43,805 nt of DNA from Bacteroidales bacterium (GCA_004557565.1 SFGS01000029.1:1-43805), one strand, 5' to 3'; shown: positions 32,831 to 40,604, counted from the stretch's first letter. Made by a program: numbers and translations. Notes: generated from the letters alone by a model not told the origin.

Positions 32831-32838
32831 TACTTTTG
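32831..32838 (+). promoter_or_regulatory. Promoter -7 box of the small lipoprotein gene
   Basis: TACTTTTG fits TAnnTTTG. The leader would be about 22 nt to the ATG at 32866. Confidence 0.5.
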
Positions 32839-32865
32839 CACAAACAAAAAAAAGCTATTTGCAAT

Positions 32866-33264
32866 ATGAAGAAATTATTAGGATTGGCATTGCTGATGGT
32901 GATGGGTTGCTTCATCGCCACCTCATGCAGCGATGACGCCGACCGCCGTCGCGCCTATGTGGAAAACAACACACAAGACACCCTTGTGCTATATCTGCAA
33001 AGTGGACAGAAATACTCCGAACTGCACCCCGATTTCACCACAGTTTTCCCACCATCAGAAATAGTGGAAATGCCATTTTTCGTACCCATCAACGGGCTCC
33101 CATCCTACCAGCTCGACGAAGACCGCGAAAAGGTGGTGTTTAAAACCAAAGACGGCTCCAAAGTGGTGAACAAAGACTACCACCACGGCAACAGTTTCGT
33201 TTACGGCAAGTGCCACGACCTCGAAGGCTACTTCTTCATCATCGAAGAATCCGACCTACAATAA
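32866..33264 (+). CDS. Small Bacteroidales lipoprotein of unknown function
   Basis: A 132-residue lipoprotein. I chose the ATG at 32866 because it starts directly at MKKLLGLALLMVMG, a lipoprotein signal ending in lipobox IATSC (Cys21); an upstream ATG at 32836 would add ten polar residues and lies partly inside the promoter. After SDDADRRRA the mature part is short and polar, rich in beta-strand-like segments (DTLVLYLQSG, MPFFVPING, KVVFKTKDGSKVV), with a GKCHDLEGYFFIIEES end. No family is recognised. It follows the giant surface gene but has its own promoter, so co-expression is not implied. Confidence 0.7.
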   Translation: MKKLLGLALLMVMGCFIATSCSDDADRRRAYVENNTQDTLVLYLQSGQKYSELHPDFTTVFPPSEIVEMPFFVPINGLPSYQLDEDREKVVFKTKDGSKVVNKDYHHGNSFVYGKCHDLEGYFFIIEESDLQ

Positions 33265-33267
33265 GAT

Positions 33268-33342
33268 TAGAAATTAGAGGTTAGAAATTAGAAATTAGAA
33301 GAAAATCCGAGTACTCCGAGTGCTCCGAGTGCTCCGATGAGA
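33268..33342 (+). repeat. Heptamer and nonamer tandem repeats
   Basis: About five TTAGAAA-type heptamers (33268-33301) are followed by nonamers CCGAGTACT, CCGAGTGCT, CCGAGTGCT and CCGATG. The heptamer is the complement of the TTTCTAA units before the ZIP gene. Confidence 0.65.
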
Positions 33343-33366
33343 GCTTCATTCTTCAGCTTTGGGAAT

Positions 33367-33437
33367 AAAATAAGCAGAAGCGGGCTGGGGGGCTCGCTTC
33401 TGCTGTATGGGGGAGGGAAAATTTGGGTTATTCGCTT
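33367..33437 (-). repeat. Direct repeat copy 1 with terminator, 3' of the toxin gene
   Basis: It contains the stem AGCAGAAGCGGGC / GCTCGCTTCTGCT (33373-33404), followed on the minus strand by TTATTTTA. The same sequence, about 85% identical over 70 bp, recurs at 34114-34179. It extends through the toxin stop codon. Confidence 0.75.
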
Positions 33438-33781
33438 GAAAGTCCCATATCACGCACTATCTGCTTGACGACCTCAACTTTCACGGTGGAAGCATCTTCT
33501 TTATCATAAATAAGAAGGAACACTACTTGCCCATTCTTCACATCGGTGAGAATGTTGAAAGTGATAACCCTTGCACCACCCGACTTTCCTTTTCCTTTTG
33601 ACTTAATAGCCATACGGATTTTACGAATATCCTTAGTAATCTCATCGCCCTGCAATGGATTTTCCTTTATGCTTTCCAAGAAGTCTTTGTAGTCTTGCTT
33701 GAAACTTGGATATTTTTTGGAAAGACTCTTCGCCTCTTTTGCGAAGTCTTCAGTAACGGGAACTGTAATATTACAATTCAT
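33428..33781 (-). CDS. RelE/ParE-type toxin of a toxin-antitoxin pair
   Basis: A 117-residue protein. I start it at ATG 33781 (MNCNITVPVTEDFAKEAKSL), which overlaps the antitoxin 3' end by 11 bp; a frame start at 33823 would lie deep inside the antitoxin. The layout matches RelE-superfamily toxins: an N-terminal strand, helices SFKQDYKDFLESIKENP, then basic IRKIRMAIKSKGKGKSGGAR and strands VITFNIL and VVFLLIYDKED, with a C-terminal helix. These toxins are usually mRNA-cleaving ribosome-dependent nucleases. The last residues and stop codon lie within a direct repeat shared with korB's 3' flank. Confidence 0.78.
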   Translation of the reverse strand: MNCNITVPVTEDFAKEAKSLSKKYPSFKQDYKDFLESIKENPLQGDEITKDIRKIRMAIKSKGKGKSGGARVITFNILTDVKNGQVVFLLIYDKEDASTVKVEVVKQIVRDMGLSSE

Positions 33782-34022
33782 CAAGCAAACTTTCTGCTGA
33801 TTGGAGAACACGCTTCCCTGCAATTGCCTCTTTCACTTCTGCCAAGGCATTTCGAAGCTCCTTTACCAAATCACGAGGGGTTTCTATCGTTTCGCTATCC
33901 ATTTCGGGAAATATACGGAATTTACCTGCACGCGATTTCAGTACAACGTGCTCACCCGATTTAACCATATTCAGGTATTTGGTCTGATTGGTGCGAAAAT
34001 CTCTTGTGCTAATCACTATCAT
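33771..34022 (-). CDS. Phd/YefM-type antitoxin
   Basis: An 83-residue protein. MIVISTRDFRTNQTKYLNMVKSGEHVVLKSRAGKFRIFP is the Phd/YefM DNA-binding fold: a strand, a helix after the conserved R-x-N, and a second strand reading 'V-KSR-G'. The C-terminal half is a charged helix (RDLVKELRNALAEVKEAIAG) of the kind that wraps the toxin. It is translated first and overlaps the toxin start. Upstream are a TATCTTTG promoter (34049-34056) and two near-palindromic sites 21 bp apart, suited to autorepression by antitoxin dimers. Confidence 0.82.
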   Translation of the reverse strand: MIVISTRDFRTNQTKYLNMVKSGEHVVLKSRAGKFRIFPEMDSETIETPRDLVKELRNALAEVKEAIAGKRVLQSAESLLDEL

Positions 34023-34048
34023 AGTTCATTCATTTTATGGTTTTGCCA

Positions 34049-34103
34049 CAAAGATACATATTTTTTTTGAATTGGTTACCAAATAAGCAAATTTGGTTAC
34101 CAA
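34049..34103 (-). promoter_or_regulatory. Promoter and twin operator of the toxin-antitoxin operon
   Basis: The -7 box TATCTTTG is at 34056-34049. Two identical 11-bp sites, TTGGTTACCAA, at 34072-34082 and 34093-34103 have TTGGT/ACCAA arms. They are spaced 21 bp centre to centre, two helical turns, on the same DNA face, and overlap the -33 region. Confidence 0.65.
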
Positions 34104-34113
34104 ACTTTGCTAA

Positions 34114-34179
34114 AAAATAAGCAGAAGCGGGCTGTGGGGCTCGCTTCTGCTGTATGTGTGGGAATTGGATTATTTGCTT
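34114..34179 (-). terminator. korB terminator; direct repeat copy 2
   Basis: The stem AGCAGAAGCGGGC / GCTCGCTTCTGCT (34120-34151) is followed on the minus strand by TTATTTTTTA. It starts next to the korB stop. A near copy flanks the other side of the toxin-antitoxin genes. Confidence 0.8.
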
Positions 34180-35205
34180 TTATTTCACTTCCCAGGTGTC
34201 GCCGGAGAGGATCATGTCGTGGAGGCAAGTGAAGCCCTTCTTTGCTTTCACTTCAGCCACTTGCTCTGCTACGGCAGTGTCGTAGTTAGGAGCGTCCACT
34301 TCACGAATCACACCGATTGCCAATGGCAAGTCGTGGCCGTCCATCATGGCGAGTTGCTGGTGGAGGAAGTTGCTCTCGCAGTGTGCGTCGTGCACGAGCA
34401 CATCGTCGATGGTGTAGCCGTCTTCACCGATGGTCACAGCCTTCAAACCAAAGCCGTCTTGCACAAGACCCTTGTTCTTTTCAGCGCCGAAAATCATCTT
34501 TTCGCCATGCACGAGGTGGATAGTGCGGTCGGCACGAGTGGCACGGTCGGTGATATAGTTGTGGATACCATTGTTGAAAATCATACAGTTCTGGAGCAAT
34601 TCCACGATAGAAAGACCCTTGTGCTTAGCAGCGGCAAGCATCACTTCCTGCGAAATCTTCAATTCCACGTCGATACTGCGGGCGAAGAATGTGCCACGAG
34701 CACCGAAAGCGAGTTCGGCAGGAATGAATGGATCTTCAGTGGTGCCGTAAGGTGATGATTTCGACACGAAGCCACGGTCGCTGGTAGGAGAATATTGACC
34801 CTTAGTCAGACCGTAAATCTTATTGTTGAGCAACAGGAGGTTGAGGTCCACATTGCGGCGCACCTCGTGAATGAAGTGGTTACCACCGATAGCCAAGCCA
34901 TCGCCGTCGCCACACACTTGCCACACTGTCATATCAGGGTTGGCAACCTTGAAACCAGTGGCCACTGCACCGCCACGACCGTGAATGGTGTGGAAGCCGT
35001 AGGTGTTCATGTAGTAAGGCAGACGACTTGAGCAGCCGATACCTGAAATCACTGCTGTTTTATAAGGTGGCACACCGAGTTCAGCCATAGCCTTGTGAAG
35101 CACATTGAGCACAGCGTGGTCGCCACAACCAGGACACCAGCGAACTGGTTGCTGATTCTTATAGTCCTTTGCTTGATATTGTTGCATGTTATTGTTCTCT
35201 TCCAT
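34180..35205 (-). CDS. korB: 2-oxoacid:ferredoxin oxidoreductase, beta subunit
   Basis: A 341-residue TPP- and iron-sulfur-binding subunit. WCPGCGDH near residues 22-29 gives cluster cysteines, SGIGCSSR another, and the TPP motif runs VCGDGDGLAIGGNHF...LLLNNKIYGLTKGQYSPTS (about 97-140). With KorA it oxidatively decarboxylates 2-oxoglutarate (or another 2-oxoacid) to the acyl-CoA, reducing ferredoxin; in anaerobes it can also run reductively. It starts 2 bp after the korA stop. The length is at the upper end for KorB. Confidence 0.9.
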   Translation of the reverse strand: MEENNNMQQYQAKDYKNQQPVRWCPGCGDHAVLNVLHKAMAELGVPPYKTAVISGIGCSSRLPYYMNTYGFHTIHGRGGAVATGFKVANPDMTVWQVCGDGDGLAIGGNHFIHEVRRNVDLNLLLLNNKIYGLTKGQYSPTSDRGFVSKSSPYGTTEDPFIPAELAFGARGTFFARSIDVELKISQEVMLAAAKHKGLSIVELLQNCMIFNNGIHNYITDRATRADRTIHLVHGEKMIFGAEKNKGLVQDGFGLKAVTIGEDGYTIDDVLVHDAHCESNFLHQQLAMMDGHDLPLAIGVIREVDAPNYDTAVAEQVAEVKAKKGFTCLHDMILSGDTWEVK

Positions 35206-35207
35206 GA

Positions 35208-37055
35208 TTATTTGCCCTCCATAATTTTGTTCACGCCTTCAACGATTTCGTGTACGAGGAATGGTTGACCTTCCACCTTGTTGATACGCTTGATGTTAAG
35301 ACTTGGGTTAAGACCTTGCAGATAGTTAGCGAACTGACCGTTGTTGAGTTCGGCAACGATTACTGTCTTGTATTTGCCCAGCACTTCTGCGGTGTTCTTG
35401 GGCAGAGGGTTGATGTAGCGGAATTGTGCGAAGTCCACCTTCTTGCCTGCTGCGTTGAGCTCTTCGAAGGCGGTGTAGATGTGGCCGTAAGTGCCACCCC
35501 AGCCCACGATAATGGTGTCGGCATCGTCACATTCGCTCTTCACTTCGAGCATAGGAATGTGGTTGGCCACGTTAGCCACCTTTTGAGCGCGGGCAGCCAC
35601 CATGCGAGCATGGTTTTCTGGGTTGTTGCTCAGCACGCCGGTTTCGTAGTCTTTTTCAAGACCACCCACACGGTGCTCGAAGCCTTCGGTGCCAGGGATA
35701 GCCCAGTAGCGAACGAGTTCTTCGTTGCGCATATATGGCTCCCACTCGCCCTTCATGTCTTCGGTCACGAAGTTAGGCTTGATTTCTGGATATTCGTCGT
35801 TTTCTGGCACACGCCATGCGCTTGAGCCGTTGGCGATAAACGCGTCGGTGAGCAGAATCACTGGAGTCATGTGTTCGAGAGCGATGCGGCCAGCCTCGAA
35901 TGCCATCTTGAAGCAGTCGGTTGGTGAGAGTGCGCTCAACACCACGAGTGGACATTCACCGCTGCGGCCGTAAAGTGCCTGATTGAGGTCGGTTTGCTCA
36001 GTCTTGGTTGGCAGACCGGTAGATGGGCCACCGCGTTGCACGTCGATAACCACCAATGGCAATTCTGCCATCACTGCCAAGCCGATGGCCTCGCTCTTCA
36101 GAGCCAAGCCAGGACCAGAGGTGCTGGTAACGGCGAGGTTGCCTGCAAAACTTGCGCCGATAGCAGAGCATACGCCAGCAATCTCGTCTTCCATCTGAAT
36201 AGCCTTCACACCGAGGTCGCGGCGCTTTGCCAATTCGTGAAGAATGTCGGTAGCAGGAGTGATAGGATAACTGCCGAGGAACAATGGACGGCCACTCTTT
36301 TCGCTTGCCATAATCAAGCCCCAAGCAGTGGCCTTGTTACCGTTCACGTCGGTATATACGCCTGGACGCAAATCCTCAGTTTCGATACGATAAGTGGAAA
36401 CCGAAGCGTGGATGTTGTGACCATAGTCGAAGCCACCACGCACCACCTTCGCATTAGCCTCGTAAACGGCAGGCTTCTTAGCGAATTTGTGTTCAAGGAA
36501 GTGGAGAGCACCGTCGATAGGAGTGTTGAACAACCAACAAACCAAACCGAGCGCAAACATATTGCGACACTTCATTTGGCTCTTGAAGTCCATGCCGCTG
36601 TCGGCAAGGGCAGCCTTCACCATCGAGGTCATAGGCACTTCCACCACTTGGGCCTTCAAACCGATTTCCTTGTAAGGATCATCTGTCTTAAAGAGGGCTT
36701 TCTCGAGGTCGACCTTCTTGAAAGAGTCGATATCAACGATAGCCACACCATTGGGTTTGAGGAACTTTGCGTTTTGCTTAAGAGCTGCTGGATTCATTGA
36801 AATCAGCACATCACATTCATCACCAGGAGTGTGAACACCGAGTCCCACATGAACTTGGAAACCAGAAACGCCATTGAGCGAACCTTGAGGAGCGCGCACT
36901 TCTGCTGGATAGTCGGGGAAAGTGGAGATTTGGTCGCCACGCTCTGCCGAAATATTGCTGAAGATGTTACCAGCCAGCTGCATACCGTCGCCAGAGTCTC
37001 CCGAAAAGCGTACTACGATGCTTTGACGGAAAAGAATGTTGGTTTTGTCTAACAT
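35208..37055 (-). CDS. korA: 2-oxoacid:ferredoxin oxidoreductase, fused gamma-alpha subunit
   Basis: A 615-residue protein. Residues about 10-190 are the gamma domain (VVRFSGDSGDGMQLAGNIFS). From about 205 comes the alpha pyrimidine-binding domain (GSYPITPATDILHELA; EDEIAGVCSAIGASFAGNLAVTSTSGPG; VVIDVQRGGPSTGLPTKTEQTDL), then the transketolase-C-like domain (ADTIIVGWGGTYGHIYTAFEEL; VIVAELNNGQFANYL). This two-subunit KorAB form is typical of Bacteroidota. Its promoter box TAACTTTG is at 37247-37254, giving an unusually long leader of about 185 nt with a hairpin and T-tract at 37105-37139. Confidence 0.9.
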   Translation of the reverse strand: MLDKTNILFRQSIVVRFSGDSGDGMQLAGNIFSNISAERGDQISTFPDYPAEVRAPQGSLNGVSGFQVHVGLGVHTPGDECDVLISMNPAALKQNAKFLKPNGVAIVDIDSFKKVDLEKALFKTDDPYKEIGLKAQVVEVPMTSMVKAALADSGMDFKSQMKCRNMFALGLVCWLFNTPIDGALHFLEHKFAKKPAVYEANAKVVRGGFDYGHNIHASVSTYRIETEDLRPGVYTDVNGNKATAWGLIMASEKSGRPLFLGSYPITPATDILHELAKRRDLGVKAIQMEDEIAGVCSAIGASFAGNLAVTSTSGPGLALKSEAIGLAVMAELPLVVIDVQRGGPSTGLPTKTEQTDLNQALYGRSGECPLVVLSALSPTDCFKMAFEAGRIALEHMTPVILLTDAFIANGSSAWRVPENDEYPEIKPNFVTEDMKGEWEPYMRNEELVRYWAIPGTEGFEHRVGGLEKDYETGVLSNNPENHARMVAARAQKVANVANHIPMLEVKSECDDADTIIVGWGGTYGHIYTAFEELNAAGKKVDFAQFRYINPLPKNTAEVLGKYKTVIVAELNNGQFANYLQGLNPSLNIKRINKVEGQPFLVHEIVEGVNKIMEGK

Positions 37056-37101
37056 TGCTGTTGATTTGTTGTTGTAATTTTACCCAATTCGGTGGTGAAA
37101 G

Positions 37102-37139
37102 AAAAAAGACACTATGGAGAGTGAGGCCATGTGGTCTTT
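37102..37139 (-). promoter_or_regulatory. Terminator-like hairpin in the korAB leader
   Basis: On the minus strand AAAGA-C-CAC-ATGG pairs with CCAT-A-GTG-TCTTT (12 bp, single bulges) and runs into TTTTTTCTTTC. It lies between the promoter (37247-37254) and the korA ATG, so it could attenuate. The rest of 37255-37518 is AT-rich and holds no gene that I can see. Confidence 0.35.
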
Positions 37140-37518
37140 CCTGCGCCAGAGAATATGGGCGTAATGTATTAATATAATTAATGTTAATAGTCGGCACGTT
37201 GGAGTCAGCACACCTTTTTATAAAGATGTCATCGTCTAACCCGATGCAAAGTTACATCTTTCAATCGCAATAAAAAAATTTAGTGGTATTAGTTTGCTTA
37301 AATAGTGTTTATAAATCATAATTTGTGTTAGGTATCCACCTTATCACATTCATTCCCAATCGCTTACGCATATCCTTAAGATATTTTAGATAATACAGTA
37401 ATACGCCCGCACTTTTTTCACATGAATGCAACTTTTGGCACAGTTATTGCATCTAATACATAAGAAGTGCGCAGGAAATACCTCCGTCACGAACAAGAAA
37501 ACAAAAACATTCATCATC

Positions 37519-37758
37519 ATGACTTACTCAGGAAAAAGACTCTACAGATCAAACACCGAGAAAACGATAGCAGGCGTGCTGGGCGGCATTGCCGAATACT
37601 TCGACATCGACCCCACTTTGGTGCGCTTGGGCTATGTGCTGCTCTCGCTGTTTTCTGCGGCTTTCCCAGGTGTGCTGGGCTACATCATCATGTGGATTGT
37701 GATGCCACAAAATCCAGATAACGGAGCCTACCCCAACCAGCCACCACGCTTTCAGTAA
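37519..37758 (+). CDS. PspC-domain small membrane protein
   Basis: A 79-residue protein starting at ATG 37519 (MTYSGKRLYRS). The PspC signature fills it: TEKTIAGVLGGIAEYFDIDPTLVRLGYVLLSLFSAAFPGVLGYIIMWIVMP, with one strong hydrophobic segment near residues 40-60. PspC domains sense envelope stress or partner phage-shock and sporulation-type regulators in other phyla; stand-alone copies are common in Bacteroidota and their role is not settled. An earlier in-frame ATG at 37426 would add 31 residues of leader-like sequence and is rejected. Confidence 0.85.
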   Translation: MTYSGKRLYRSNTEKTIAGVLGGIAEYFDIDPTLVRLGYVLLSLFSAAFPGVLGYIIMWIVMPQNPDNGAYPNQPPRFQ

Positions 37759-37939
37759 ACCGTGCCTCTCCTTCGGCTACGCAAGACCATGAAATAAGGG
37801 CAAAATTTGCGCTCTGAGAGGGCTAAAAGCGTCCAAAAGAGGGCGATGTGCATTTTTTTTGCAAAAAAGAAGCGAAAAATTTGCAAGATTGATTGATTTT
37901 GCCCTCCCGGGTTTTTTGTTTCTACCCCACAGATTTACC

Positions 37940-38578
37940 TTATCAGTGGAAATTTAGGCTCAGAGGAAAAATACTGGGGATAAATTATGCATTGTTGCCG
38001 AATCGTGGGTGGAATCAAAAACAAAAACATAAAAAACAGCCTTGGAGCAATGTGGAATGCTTCGCATTTGGCGGGGCGACTGTGCGCTTTGCGTCATTGG
38101 AAACGAGTTTCCATGCCGTCAACCACACAATCCCTCCGCCACCCTCTCATGAGGGCTCACCACATTGCCCCAAGGATAAAAACCGCTCGCCGTTTCACGG
38201 CGAAAAACCCCTGATAATAACATGATTTCTTGGAAGGAGGTTGTATCTCCCAAAACGATTTTGCATGGTAGGGACGCGATACTTCGCGTCCGCGACAAAT
38301 AACTAATATTCAGCACGGTATCACAATTATGGGCGGACGTGAAGTATCACGTCCCTACCGGATTGTGTTTTTCGCCGAAGGCGAGAGGTTTTTATCCTTT
38401 TGGCGATGCCACCGACCTCGTAAGAGGGCGGCGTTGGTGATGTGGTGTGGCTGATTCAAGCCTTGCTTGAAATCAGACATGCCACAGCACTAACGACAGG
38501 TGCGAAGCACTGGCATCGCTAAAAGGCTGTTTTTTATGTTTTTTGTTTCAGTCCCCCCAGCATTTATCCACTGAACCG
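37940..38578. repeat. Complete composite E element (E3)
   Basis: A mirrored element of about 640 bp. The left end (CAGTGG...AAAATACTGGGG) and right end (complement of GGTTCAGTGGATAAATGCTGG) are inverted. Each leads through AAACATAAAAAACAGCC into a long folded arm: arm A, base CCTTGGAGCAATGTGG with CCACATTGCCCCAAGG (about 38039-38175); arm B, base CCTTTTGGCGATGCCA with TGGCATCGCTAAAAGG (about 38396-38530). Each arm is followed by an AAAAACC(G/T)CTCGCC-GGCGAAAAAC hairpin. The core (about 38267-38362) is an inverted pair of type A palindromes, GGACGCGA-TACT-TCGCGTCC and GGACGTGA-AGTA-TCACGTCC. It ends 2 bp from the sdaA stop. No coding capacity. Confidence 0.8.
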
Positions 38579-38580
38579 TA

Positions 38581-39792
38581 TTAAACCAGCTGTTGGGCGG
38601 CCAACCCACCTTCCGACGTCTCCTTGTAGAGCGAGGGCAGGTCGTGACCTGTTTGTTTCATCACTTGCACCACGCGGTCAAAGCTGACGCGGTGCTTTCC
38701 GTCGCTAAACGTAGCATAGAGATTCGAGTCGAGAGCACGTGTGGCAGCGAAGGCGTTGCGTTCGATGCAAGGAATCTGAACCAGTCCGCAGATGGGATCG
38801 CAGGTCATGCCAAGGTGGTGCTCAAGCCCCATTTCAGCGGCATACTCAATCTGTGCCGGACTGCCTCCGAAAATTTGGCAAGCGGCGGCTGAGGCCATAG
38901 CGCATGCAACGCCCACCTCTCCCTGGCATCCCACATCGGCACCAGAGATGCTGGCGTTCTGTTTCACGATATTGCCCACAAGACCTCCAGTTGCGAGGGC
39001 ATGCAAAATCTTGATGTCGGAAAATTCGTGACCCTTAGCAAGGTGGTAGAGCACAGCTGGCATGATCCCGCACGAGCCACAGGTGGGAGCGGTGACGATG
39101 GTGCCACCCGATGCGTTTTCCTCGCTTACGGCTAAGGCGTAGGAATAAACCAAGCCACGTGTCTGAAGGTTCCTGCGGTAGCCTTGAGCCTTGACATAAT
39201 AGGTGAAAGCCTTGCGTTGAAGGTTGAGCGGACCAGGCAGACGGCCCTCTTGCTCAATGCCGCGCTCCACACTGCGCTTCATAGCTTCCCATATCTCCTG
39301 CAGGTAGTCCCAGATGCCAGAGTCTTCGTGCTCGTTGACATATTCCCAATAAGCACGACCGTTGTCGTAACACCATTTCTTAATGTCGCTCAGATGACTC
39401 AACGGATAGATGTCGGGCGATGGGGGTAACACACCGGTGGGGTGATCTCCCTCTGAAAGAGTGCCTCCGCCAACGCTGTAAACCGTCCAGGATGTGTTAG
39501 GACGACCGTTGGCGTGAATGGCGTTGAAAGTCATTCCGTTGGGGTGGAATGGCAAAAACTTGGTGGGTTCCCACACAATGGTGGTGGGTGCAAGGGGGCA
39601 CAGCACTTCCTCAATGGCCACGTCGGTCATGTGACCTTTGCCTGTTGCGGCCAAACTGCCATAGAGTGTTACGCTGAAAGATATGGCACCCTCGTTTTGG
39701 GCGGCGAAGATTTGGGCGGCCTTCTGAGGACCCATCGTATGGCTCGAAGAAGGACCTTTGCCTATTTTATAAAGTTCGCGTAATGATTTCAT
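38581..39792 (-). CDS. sdaA: L-serine dehydratase (L-serine ammonia-lyase), single chain, iron-sulfur type
   Basis: A 403-residue enzyme converting L-serine to pyruvate and ammonia. The N-terminal beta domain starts with KIGKGPSSSHTMGPQKAA (residues about 8-25). The alpha domain holds GGTIVTAPTCGSCGIMPAVL (about 230) and GMTCDPICGLVQIPCIERNA (about 335-355), with the cysteines that bind the oxygen-sensitive 4Fe-4S cluster. It is about 50 residues shorter than the E. coli enzyme. The promoter box TATCTTTG ends 5 bp before the ATG, and a 30-bp palindrome overlaps the -33 region. The cysteine-synthesis operon, which also consumes serine, lies nearby. Confidence 0.92.
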   Translation of the reverse strand: MKSLRELYKIGKGPSSSHTMGPQKAAQIFAAQNEGAISFSVTLYGSLAATGKGHMTDVAIEEVLCPLAPTTIVWEPTKFLPFHPNGMTFNAIHANGRPNTSWTVYSVGGGTLSEGDHPTGVLPPSPDIYPLSHLSDIKKWCYDNGRAYWEYVNEHEDSGIWDYLQEIWEAMKRSVERGIEQEGRLPGPLNLQRKAFTYYVKAQGYRRNLQTRGLVYSYALAVSEENASGGTIVTAPTCGSCGIMPAVLYHLAKGHEFSDIKILHALATGGLVGNIVKQNASISGADVGCQGEVGVACAMASAAACQIFGGSPAQIEYAAEMGLEHHLGMTCDPICGLVQIPCIERNAFAATRALDSNLYATFSDGKHRVSFDRVVQVMKQTGHDLPSLYKETSEGGLAAQQLV

Positions 39793-39797
39793 AGTTG

Positions 39798-39851
39798 CAA
39801 AGATACTGCAAATAAGACGGAGAACGAAATGTTTCGCGAATCATTTCGTTC
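39798..39851 (-). promoter_or_regulatory. sdaA promoter with 30-bp palindromic operator
   Basis: The -7 box TATCTTTG is at 39805-39798, almost touching the start codon. At 39822-39851 arms GAACGAAATG/CATTTCGTTC enclose TTCGCGAA; only two symmetric T/T positions break the 30-bp symmetry. There is no T-tract after it, which favours an operator over a terminator. Confidence 0.65.
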
Positions 39852-39926
39852 TGTAACGTGCATTTTATTGCCTCTTTATGCAAGGAATGTGAGCGGTTTG
39901 CCCCACTGATTTTCCATTAACCCACT

Positions 39927-40529
39927 GTGGCAGTTCGCTTTTCACGGCGAGCCTGGCGCTTGAAGTTGCGGAGCACTCTCATGCCCACGATGGGCCAAGC
40001 CGGTATGTGCTTGATTTGGTGGCGCACCGAGTCGCCCATTCTCACCAATATCATCAACAATATGTTTGCGCTGCTCCGACTGTATTTCGAGCAAGAGGGC
40101 TGCATCTGCCTGGAGCAACTGGTGACGCTACAACTCAAAGCCTTTTTCCTCGGCTTCTACGACTACCTTTACCGCAACCCCGAAGAAAAGAAGGCCGAAA
40201 CTGGCAGCCCACGAATCCGCGAACTCTTCAACCGTTTCATGAGGGCACTGGAGAGCCGCTACCGTGAATCGCGCGACGTGAGTTATTATGCCGACCTGCT
40301 GAACGTGTCGGCAAAGTATTTGGGCATAGTCACCCGCCGCGTCACAGGCCACACCGCCAAGAGCGTTATCGACCATTATGTGGTGCTGCAAATCAAGCAA
40401 TCGCTTGCCACCGAAGAAAAGTCGATCAAAGAATTGTCGTGGGACTACCACTTCTGCGACATCTCATTCTTCTGCCGCTACTTCAAGCAGCACACCGGCC
40501 TCACTCCCCAACAATTCCGCAAAACCTAA
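39927..40529 (+). pseudogene. AraC-family regulator, 5'-truncated
   Basis: A 200-codon frame. Residues about 115-199 are a complete AraC double helix-turn-helix (VSYYADLLNVSAKYLGIVTRRVTGHTAKSVIDHY; SIKELSWDYHFCDISFFCRYFKQHTGLTPQQFRK). Residues about 35-110 match the helical linker usual between sensor and DNA-binding domains in Bacteroidota AraC proteins. The cupin-like sensor domain (about 120 residues in relatives) is missing, and the first 33 residues look like unrelated translated sequence. The frame begins about 75 bp from the sdaA palindrome. It is either a decaying gene or a DNA-binding-only regulator starting at an internal Met. Its target is unknown; sdaA is adjacent. Confidence 0.6.
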
Positions 40530-40604
40530 CCGCCCCTCCCCCATCAGTCTTTCAAATTTAATCAGAAGAAGCACAATGTCGGTTTCCAATACATCATGGT
40601 AATC

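Noticed and set aside
33268..33342. Short tandem arrays here and at 6589 and 22595 as CRISPR
   Set aside because: Units are 7-9 bp with no unique spacers, and no cas genes are present.
39822..39851. 30-bp palindrome as a transcription terminator
   Set aside because: No T-tract follows on either strand, and it sits at the sdaA promoter, not at a gene end.
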